A DNA stretch of 64,000 nucleotides, from the NCBI GenBank assembly GCA_021772985.1, contig JAJFKX010000019.1, positions 456,687-520,686 of the forward strand, in the 5' to 3' direction. Positions 40,258 to 46,862 of this stretch are shown one piece after another; within the stretch, counting starts at the first letter, position 1; every line of letters begins with the position of its first letter. The position numbers and the translations under genes are program-made. The DNA comes from Gammaproteobacteria bacterium (GTDB lineage Bacteria; Pseudomonadota; Gammaproteobacteria; Xanthomonadales; Wenzhouxiangellaceae). Under the pieces are notes generated by a model, which made no database searches, was not told where the DNA came from, and saw only the letters and a list, made by a program, of their open reading frames with translations.

Positions 40258-40265
40258 AGTGTTGC
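40258..40265 (+). repeat. Possible right inverted-repeat end of IS30 relic
   Basis: AGTGTTGC ten bases after the last transposase codon. It pairs with GCAACACT at 39363-39370. Confidence 0.35.
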
Positions 40266-40389
40266 ACTTATTGTGTGCATTCACGCAGTCCCACTATATT
40301 CAGTATTATTAAATTGTTTATCTATTACTCGTGAAAGCAGTTTACCTACAATGCCCAGAAAAACTTTAAACAGCTTGTTCAACTTGATA

Positions 40390-40770
40390 TTAATCAGTAA
40401 TAATAATCTCACAGCTCTTAATAACAGTTCCATCAATTGCCGTACCACTGCAACCCACACCATCGATTGCGTCACAAAAGTCACCAGAACAAGTTACGGA
40501 TTCTTCATTACCGCAATCAGCAGAACAAGCAGCCCTTGTAGACACCCCGTTAACAATGACCTCAATCAACGATTCTCGAAGAATAATTTCCTTTAAAAAT
40601 CTATCACGAACTCTATCCAAACTTTCCAATTCCACCAATCGATGATCATTAAGTTCCTGTATAGATAATACTCGTTTGAGTATATCATCTCTCTCCATAT
40701 TATTTTTAGCCACACCAGCGGTGCTTACAAAAAGCATTAGAAGTAACGTTATAATCAATGTTGTTTTCAT
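40390..40770 (-). CDS. Secreted Cys-rich small protein (paralogue A)
   Basis: 126 residues. A Sec signal (MKTTLIITLLLMLFVSTAGVA) is followed by a charged helix (about 25-65, LVELESLDRVRDRFLKEIILRESLIEVIVNGV) and a Cys-rich tail of about 45 residues: CSADCG, VTCSGDFCDAIDGVGCSG and a final Cys. Spacing of the cysteines matches the neighbouring gene 40861-41238. The tail resembles short Cys-rich domains seen in secreted proteins of several phyla, but I cannot name a family. The disulfide-forming Dsb genes nearby could act on it. Function unknown. Confidence 0.75.
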   Translation of the reverse strand: MKTTLIITLLLMLFVSTAGVAKNNMERDDILKRVLSIQELNDHRLVELESLDRVRDRFLKEIILRESLIEVIVNGVSTRAACSADCGNEESVTCSGDFCDAIDGVGCSGTAIDGTVIKSCEIIITD

Positions 40771-40860
40771 AGTATGAGCTCCAATAAATTTAATAAATCG
40801 ATATAATTGAATTTTGTTCGGTTGATTGTATTTTGCAATTTATGCATACACAAACTATTC

Positions 40861-41238
40861 TCAATTAGGCCAGCCACAAATCTTTGTGGAAACTTCTCCA
40901 TCCAGATGGGTTGAACCACAACCGGCGTCATCAACTGCTAAACAATCAATTCCAGAGCAACTCACAGTAGTTCCATCACCGCAATCCGCAACACATGTAG
41001 ACCTTGTAACCACACCACTGATAATGACATCAATCAACGAGTCTCGAATAACATAGTCTTTGTACAATCTGTCATAAACATTTTCCAAACTTTGCAGCTC
41101 CATCAACCTGCCTTCATTTACCTGACGGAGGGACTCAGCGTGCTCCTGCATACTTTGATTTGCTGGCTTGTCTTGAGAAAAACCAACCTCACTAAAAAAA
41201 GCACTAATAAGCAAAATTAACAACCATGATTTTTTCAT
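40861..41238 (-). CDS. Secreted Cys-rich small protein (paralogue B)
   Basis: 125 residues from the ATG at 41238, preceded by AAAGGAG; the frame runs to 41268. Signal peptide KSWLLILLISAFFSEVGFS, helix (LRQVNEGRLMELQSLENVYDRLYKDYVIRDSLIDVII), then CVADCG, VSCSGIDCLAVDDAGCGS and a final Cys four residues from the end. It shares the order helix-IxVIxxGVxTR-Cys domain with paralogue A at about one third to one half identity by eye. The pair is likely a tandem duplication. Confidence 0.75.
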   Translation of the reverse strand: MKKSWLLILLISAFFSEVGFSQDKPANQSMQEHAESLRQVNEGRLMELQSLENVYDRLYKDYVIRDSLIDVIISGVVTRSTCVADCGDGTTVSCSGIDCLAVDDAGCGSTHLDGEVSTKICGWPN

Positions 41239-41966
41239 TCTATATACTCCTTTAATATTTCTTACCACTAAAATATTCCATTCGAATATAAATATTCATA
41301 TTACATATATTTAAAGTAAATAGTATTTATTTACGCCAAGCGGGACAAAAACAAAAACAAACAACCTGAATAGAAATTAAACGGGACTAAAACGAAGCCA
41401 AGGGGGACAACTTAAATGTGATTGGTTTATCGTGCGCTGATTGAGTGGTGAAGCAGTGCGCGTACATATTATTTGTGCTTTTGATAAAACCGCCAACCGC
41501 GGCACTGAATGTTTTGATTCGCCCTGACTAACAACCAGCAAACACACGATTTATCCGGGTGAAAATTTAATTGACAAAGCAGCCACTCACAATAGCCTGG
41601 TAGACCACAAGACCAAACTCTGACCTTCAACTGGCACCCAGACCCTTGCAGGCACAATATCGTTGCTGCACGACCAATCAGACTCGCACTATCTAATCCG
41701 CACCAAAACATGCCGGAGCTTTTATTGTTGTTAACCATGAGCCCGGCCAGCCGACCTGGCAAACTTACAATTAGAGCCTTTTTATTAGCTGATCAACCGG
41801 ATATTGCCCAATTGTTCTAATCTTGATGGCACAGTTTTTACAAAAATTACGCTTTGGTTAGTATATGGTCACCATCCAGGTAATAAATCATTACCATACG
41901 CAAAGCGTTTAATCATTTTGTCGGTGGTGACTGAGGGCAAATTATAAACACAGGAGTCTACCATCC
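41239..41966. other. Long intergenic region upstream of the beta-helix genes
   Basis: 728 bp. The first 100 bp are very AT-rich and likely hold the promoter of Cys-rich paralogue B. At 41335 and 41397 a 14-base direct repeat, GCCAAG then C or G then GGGACAA, recurs, with a third GGGAC between. A - strand frame at 41469-41762 has no start signal or recognisable domain and I do not call it. An inverted repeat at 41849-41908 lies before the next gene. Confidence 0.5.
41849..41908. repeat. Imperfect inverted repeat upstream of beta-helix gene 1
   Basis: ACGCTTTGGTTAGTATATGGT (first arm, 41849-41869, 21 bases written in two parts: ACGCTTTG and GTATATGGT) pairs with ACCATACGCAAAGCGT at 41893-41908. 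The outer 8 bp are perfect. It lies 59 bp upstream of the ATG at 41967 and could be an operator or an mRNA 5' hairpin. Confidence 0.5.
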
Positions 41967-44060
41967 ATGTCTTTCAATCGAATTATTTGGAACATCATCA
42001 TTTTTTTTCTGCTTGCCGCCAGCAGCTCATTAAGTCAGGCTGGCATACAGGTTGGCACCGACCAGGAACTACGCGACGCTTTAAATCAAACGGATGATAC
42101 CCGGATTATTTTGAATGCTGGTGTCAGGTTTGAACCATCACTTCGATACCGACTGTCACTTTCCGCCAGTTACGAAATAACCACTAACAAAGACAATCCT
42201 GCGATCATTGATGGCCGTTTTGCGGTTGACAGTGCTTTTGATATTGCTACTGACATTGGCCTTGATTTAAAAAACGTTACGCTGCAAAATTTTACCAATT
42301 CAGCGATTACAATCAGTGGTAATTCTCGGCTGGCCCTTTATAACGTGCATTGTCAACACAATGGCTCCAACCAAACCATGGGTGGCTGTGTAAACGCCGA
42401 CAATATTGATTCATTTAAAGCCAGCCATTCTTACTTCGAAAACAATAACGCCCTAACCGGCGGTGCTCTATATATACGATCCAGACATACTAAAGTCACC
42501 TGGTCGATGTTTGCTGATAACAATGCGCAAACATCAGGTGGAGATGCCGTGATCAGACCCTCTTCTCTACCTGAGAGTTTTTCTCTGAGCCCTGAAGGCG
42601 TATGGATGGAGCTTAATATGTTCAGAGGGTTTTCAGCTGGTTTATTTGGCGCTTCCATCGAAGTTCTGGATGATTTAACTGAACCGGCGCCCTTCCCGGT
42701 ACATGTTGCTAATAACAAATTCAAATCAACATCAAGCACACCAGCTCTGGAATTCAATTATGGTGGCCCGATTTTTATGACATTGAATAGTTTTCATATC
42801 GGCGGTGATCTGCTCAATAGCGTTTCACCGGCGCTAGTCAGCGCAGGCAATCTGGTTAATACAAAGTCCCTGGGGTCCGTGGTAAGCACAGAATCAACCT
42901 CACCAATCAATATCAAGCCGACGGCAGACTGCAATATTTTTGCCGGACAACTGTTTTCTTTTGGGTTCAATATCATTAATGCCGATGGTTGCGCGTTTAA
43001 TCAGCCCACTGACCAGCTAAATACCAACCCAGGTTTTACCCCGGACGATCCCGATTTAGGTTTGCAATCCAACAGCCCGGCTGTCGATGCTCAACAAGGT
43101 GAAGGGCTGCTCGCCATACCTCTCATGATTACCGCCCTGTCACCTGAGGAAGTTACCCCAATACTGGCTTGTGGGGTAGTCGATGCGCTCGGTTTTGGCC
43201 GCCCCCAGGATGCCAACGGCGATGGCGTATTCGAATGCGATCTGGGTGCCCGCGAGCTACGTAATGGTCCGGATATTACCGCTGCCCAAACCATGGCTGT
43301 GTTCGACCCCAATCGAATCGGTGAAGGTCAATTCCTGGAAATCCTGCCAAACGGGCTCGCTGCCATGTCATTTTTCAGCTTCGGCCCCAACGGGGGTCAG
43401 GACTGGTTCATTTCCCTGGGGCAGCAAGCCGGCAACACGGTAGTGTTTAATACCATTAATGATGCCACAGGTGGTATCTGGGGTACTGCCTTCGACCCTA
43501 GCAGCATAACCCGCACCAATGCCGGGCAGGCTTCGTTTGTTTTCTCTACTTGTGAAGCCAGCACACAACCCGGGCGCTTTATGTTCCAATCCGCCCCCAG
43601 CACCGGCCGTTCCGATGTATTCAATCGAGCTTCACGGTTATCTACCAGTATTGATTGCAATGGCCAGATGGCCAACCCCAACTCCACCCGCACCGGGAGC
43701 TACTTTGGTGGCGCTGCAAGAAACGGCGAAGGCCTGCAATACATTGAATTGAATAACGGCCAGGCAGTGGCGGTATTTTATGGTTATGACCCGCAGGGCA
43801 ATAAGTTCTGGACCACCTCGGCACCTGCAGCAGTCAACGGCAACACGGCCACTTTGCAAATGCAGTATCCGGCAACAACCACCGGTTTTGGGGTTAATTT
43901 TGACCCTGAAGAAATTCAAACCCAACCGTTCGGCAGTATGACGCTGACTTTTAACCCTGACGGAACAATCACCTTCAGTATGAACCCGGTGGTAGCAGGC
44001 TTTGGGTCGATCAATTACACCATGATGCGGCTGACAACACCGCTGGGATTGGGAACATAA
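41967..44060 (+). CDS. Secreted beta-helix protein with duplicated C-terminal domain (1)
   Basis: 697 residues with a Sec signal (IIIFFLLAASSSLSQA); an AGGAG precedes the ATG. Residues about 30-420 read like a parallel beta-helix (NVTLQNFTNSAITISGNSRLALYNVHCQHNG, SYFENNNALTGGALYI), as in surface adhesins or polysaccharide-acting proteins. The last 250 residues contain two repeats of a compact domain: MAVFDPNRIGEGQFLEILP with GQDWFISLG, and GSYFGGAARNGEGLQYIEL with GNKFWTTSA. No catalytic residues are recognised. The following gene is a paralogue. Confidence 0.8.
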   Translation: MSFNRIIWNIIIFFLLAASSSLSQAGIQVGTDQELRDALNQTDDTRIILNAGVRFEPSLRYRLSLSASYEITTNKDNPAIIDGRFAVDSAFDIATDIGLDLKNVTLQNFTNSAITISGNSRLALYNVHCQHNGSNQTMGGCVNADNIDSFKASHSYFENNNALTGGALYIRSRHTKVTWSMFADNNAQTSGGDAVIRPSSLPESFSLSPEGVWMELNMFRGFSAGLFGASIEVLDDLTEPAPFPVHVANNKFKSTSSTPALEFNYGGPIFMTLNSFHIGGDLLNSVSPALVSAGNLVNTKSLGSVVSTESTSPINIKPTADCNIFAGQLFSFGFNIINADGCAFNQPTDQLNTNPGFTPDDPDLGLQSNSPAVDAQQGEGLLAIPLMITALSPEEVTPILACGVVDALGFGRPQDANGDGVFECDLGARELRNGPDITAAQTMAVFDPNRIGEGQFLEILPNGLAAMSFFSFGPNGGQDWFISLGQQAGNTVVFNTINDATGGIWGTAFDPSSITRTNAGQASFVFSTCEASTQPGRFMFQSAPSTGRSDVFNRASRLSTSIDCNGQMANPNSTRTGSYFGGAARNGEGLQYIELNNGQAVAVFYGYDPQGNKFWTTSAPAAVNGNTATLQMQYPATTTGFGVNFDPEEIQTQPFGSMTLTFNPDGTITFSMNPVVAGFGSINYTMMRLTTPLGLGT

Positions 44061-44126
44061 ACTACGCTGGCGTTATAATTGATCGAATAATAAATTCTAA
44101 ACCCATCCAGAACCGGAGTTGGAACT

Positions 44127-46235
44127 ATGCAAACGCACTGCAAAGATCGATTATTGGTCAGTTTTTTCTGCTTATTGCTAATGCTGGTGGCGCCCACTGC
44201 ATACGCTATGACGGTAGAAGTCAACAATGAGCAGGATATTATTAATGCCCTGAGCGAAGCTCAGGCTGGAGCAAGCCTGGACTTTATATTGGGCAGTGAT
44301 ATCTCTATCACCAATGGCATTGATCTTGGCACAGGTGATGTCAGTATCACCTCCAGAAACCCAAATCTGCCGTTCACCATTTCAGGCAATGGGCAGGTTG
44401 GCTCTGCCTTCACAGCCAGTGGCAATTCCAATGTCAATGTAGATGGTGTCAGGTTCGTTGGGTTTACCAATTCTGTTATTTCTGTTGCTAATCAGGTCAG
44501 TTTGACCCTCAACCGGGTAACCTGTGAGAACAATGGCAGCGCAGAATCAGTCGGGGCCTGTGTTAATGCCAACACTCAGGGACAGGTCAGTGTCCGTAAC
44601 TCAACATTTGAAAATAATATTGCCGCTTTTGGTGGGGCCCTGTTTATCGCCAGCCCCATCATTAAGATTACTCTATGCGTTTTCCTGAATAACTTCGCCC
44701 TTCAATCCGGTGGCGATATTGCTATTACACCACTTGCTGCTGCGGTAGTGGGAACATTATTTGGAGTATGGATCGAGCAAAATATTTTCCGCAATTCCCA
44801 GGCCGGTCTATTTGGTGCATCACTATTTTTCAACCAACCGGTTATTAACCCAGGTAATAGCTTGCCGAACATACACATCGCTATGAATGTTTTCTTTACA
44901 TTGGCGGTGGTTAACCTGATCGAAGCGCCCTATTTCGGCCTGATGTTTTTCGTTATGAACAGCGTATTCATCAACGGCGACCTGTTTAACACACTGGGCT
45001 TGTTTTACTTCGCTGGGAATTTAATTCGTGCCAATGAATCATCTCTGGTCGTCACACACAGTGGTCATACGCCTCAAATCGATCTGAAGCCTCAGGCAGT
45101 CTGCAATGTGTTTGGTGGTGGCGGTGCTTTATCACTGGGCTTCAATGTGCTTAACACTTCAGGTTGCCCGCTGACTGAAAGCACCGATCGGCCCAATACC
45201 AACCCGGGCTTCTTGAGCGACGACCCGGAATTAAACATAACACTTGGCAGCCCGGCAATTGACGCCCAGGATGGCGAAGGCCTGATCAGTCTGCCTTCCA
45301 TGGTCATGGCAATGTTACCGGAGGAAAACGGTTCTATCCTGCCTTGCGGCGTTGCTGATACCACCGGTCTGGGCCGACCCCAGGATGGCGATGGTAATGG
45401 TGTATTTGAATGTGATCTGGGCGCCAGGGAATTTCGTAATGGTGCCGATATCTCCGCCGCACAGACCATGGCTGTATTTGATGCCAACCGTATTGGTGAA
45501 GGGCAGTTCCTGGAAATACTGCCCGGTGGGCTTGGCGCTATGTCATATTTCACCTTCGGACCCAACGGTGGTCAGGACTGGTTCATTGCTTTAGGTCGTC
45601 AAGCTGGTAATACGGTTGTGTTTAATAGCATCAATGATGCCAATGGCGGGGTTTGGGGCAATGCATTTGATCCGAGCACGATTACCCGTACCAATGCCGG
45701 ACAGGCATCGTTTGTATTCCCCAATTGCCAAGCCTCCGACCAACCTGGGCGCTTTATGTTTCAGGCCGCCACCGGCACAGCACGCTCGGATGTATTCAAC
45801 CGGGCAACCCGCTTATCGACCAGCATTAACTGCAGTGGCCAGCTGGCTAACCCCAATTCCAGGCGTACCGGCAGTTATTTTGGTGGTGCAACGCGTAATG
45901 GCGAAGGCATGCAGTATATTGAGTTAAACAACGGTTTGGCTGTTGCCGTGTTTTATGGCTATGACCCACAAGGCAATAAGTTCTGGACCACTTCAGCGCC
46001 GGCTGCAGTCAACGGCAATACAGTCACTTTACAAATGCAATATCCTGCGACAACCACTGGTTTTGGGGTTAATTTTGATCCTGATGAAATTCAAACCCAG
46101 CCATTTGGCACCATGACGTTAACTTTTAATGCTGATGGAACACTCACATTCAGCATGAATCCGGTAGTACCCGGTTTCGAAGCGATCAGTTACACCATGC
46201 TGCGCTTAACGACACCACTGGGGCTGGGTTCCTGA
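44127..46235 (+). CDS. Secreted beta-helix protein with duplicated C-terminal domain (2)
   Basis: 702 residues with a Sec signal (LLVSFFCLLLMLVAPTAYA). Same layout as the gene 66 bp upstream: beta-helix-like region (VRFVGFTNSVISVANQVSLTLNRVTCENNG, STFENNIAAFGGALFI) then two copies of the R-x-G-E-G domain (DANRIGEGQFLEILPGG; TRNGEGMQYIELNNG). The C-terminal 250 residues are almost identical to the neighbour in protein, with mainly synonymous DNA differences, whereas the beta-helix parts have diverged. A terminator follows. The pair is probably one operon. Confidence 0.8.
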   Translation: MQTHCKDRLLVSFFCLLLMLVAPTAYAMTVEVNNEQDIINALSEAQAGASLDFILGSDISITNGIDLGTGDVSITSRNPNLPFTISGNGQVGSAFTASGNSNVNVDGVRFVGFTNSVISVANQVSLTLNRVTCENNGSAESVGACVNANTQGQVSVRNSTFENNIAAFGGALFIASPIIKITLCVFLNNFALQSGGDIAITPLAAAVVGTLFGVWIEQNIFRNSQAGLFGASLFFNQPVINPGNSLPNIHIAMNVFFTLAVVNLIEAPYFGLMFFVMNSVFINGDLFNTLGLFYFAGNLIRANESSLVVTHSGHTPQIDLKPQAVCNVFGGGGALSLGFNVLNTSGCPLTESTDRPNTNPGFLSDDPELNITLGSPAIDAQDGEGLISLPSMVMAMLPEENGSILPCGVADTTGLGRPQDGDGNGVFECDLGAREFRNGADISAAQTMAVFDANRIGEGQFLEILPGGLGAMSYFTFGPNGGQDWFIALGRQAGNTVVFNSINDANGGVWGNAFDPSTITRTNAGQASFVFPNCQASDQPGRFMFQAATGTARSDVFNRATRLSTSINCSGQLANPNSRRTGSYFGGATRNGEGMQYIELNNGLAVAVFYGYDPQGNKFWTTSAPAAVNGNTVTLQMQYPATTTGFGVNFDPDEIQTQPFGTMTLTFNADGTLTFSMNPVVPGFEAISYTMLRLTTPLGLGS

Positions 46236-46258
46236 TCTGGTTTAGTGATAAAAACATG

Positions 46259-46294
46259 GATGCCCCGGCATTTGGCGGGGCATCTCAATTTTTA
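46259..46294 (+). terminator. Terminator between beta-helix genes and ECF sigma gene
   Basis: GATGCCCCG pairs with CGGGGCATC (46259-46284), followed by TCAATTTTT on the + strand. It lies 24 bp after the stop of the second beta-helix gene and its tail overlaps the end of the convergent sigma-factor gene. Confidence 0.75.
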
Positions 46295-46827
46295 GAATCA
46301 ACTGGTGCCATCAATGCACCAATCTGATTTCTGGCATCTGCCCAATAACGATTGACCGTACGTGGAGAAAGTTGCAAAGCTGAAGCCGTTTCCTCAATAG
46401 TCAATCCACCAAAATAACGCAAGATAACCACATGACTCATCTGCTTATCGATTTGCTCCAGATATTCAAGCGCCTGATCTACCAGCAGAATATCCTCAGC
46501 CAGCGCTTCCCGGGTAACCGTCATATCGTCTTGCAGGGTTGCATGCCGCGGCCGGTTGCCACGTTTGACCGCCAGCACGCTACGCGCACGGTCTATCAAA
46601 ATTCGGCGCATGGTTTGCGCCATCAGCGCCGTAAACTGTTGCGCGCTCATGTTGGCCAGCTCTGATGCCGAAGCCAAACGCAAATAAGCTTCATGGACCA
46701 AACCAGTGGTACCCATGGTAATCATGTCACTCTCAGCTTTCATTTTGCCGGTTGCGATACGCTTCAGTTCGCGATATAGCAGGTGCATATGATCATCAAT
46801 GGGCAAATCGGATGCGGCAGTGCTCAT
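46285..46827 (-). CDS. ECF RNA polymerase sigma factor
   Basis: 180 residues. Sigma2 region: HLLYRELKRIATGKMKAE, LVHEAYLRLAS, TMRRILIDRARS. Sigma4 region: LEYLEQIDKQMSHVVILRYFGGLTIEETASALQLSPRTVNRYWADAR. The layout (no anti-sigma gene, RILIDRAR motif) is that of the ECF subfamily often found beside protein kinases. The divergent Ser/Thr kinase 35 bp away is the probable partner in signalling. Targets may include the beta-helix genes next to it, which is inferred. Confidence 0.9.
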   Translation of the reverse strand: MSTAASDLPIDDHMHLLYRELKRIATGKMKAESDMITMGTTGLVHEAYLRLASASELANMSAQQFTALMAQTMRRILIDRARSVLAVKRGNRPRHATLQDDMTVTREALAEDILLVDQALEYLEQIDKQMSHVVILRYFGGLTIEETASALQLSPRTVNRYWADARNQIGALMAPVDSKN

Positions 46828-46862
46828 GGGTTAATAATACTTGATCCGGTAATAACATTATT

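Noticed and set aside
41469..41762. 97-codon frame on the - strand in the long intergenic region
   Set aside because: No recognisable domain, no Shine-Dalgarno site and biased Trp/Cys content typical of a non-coding frame.
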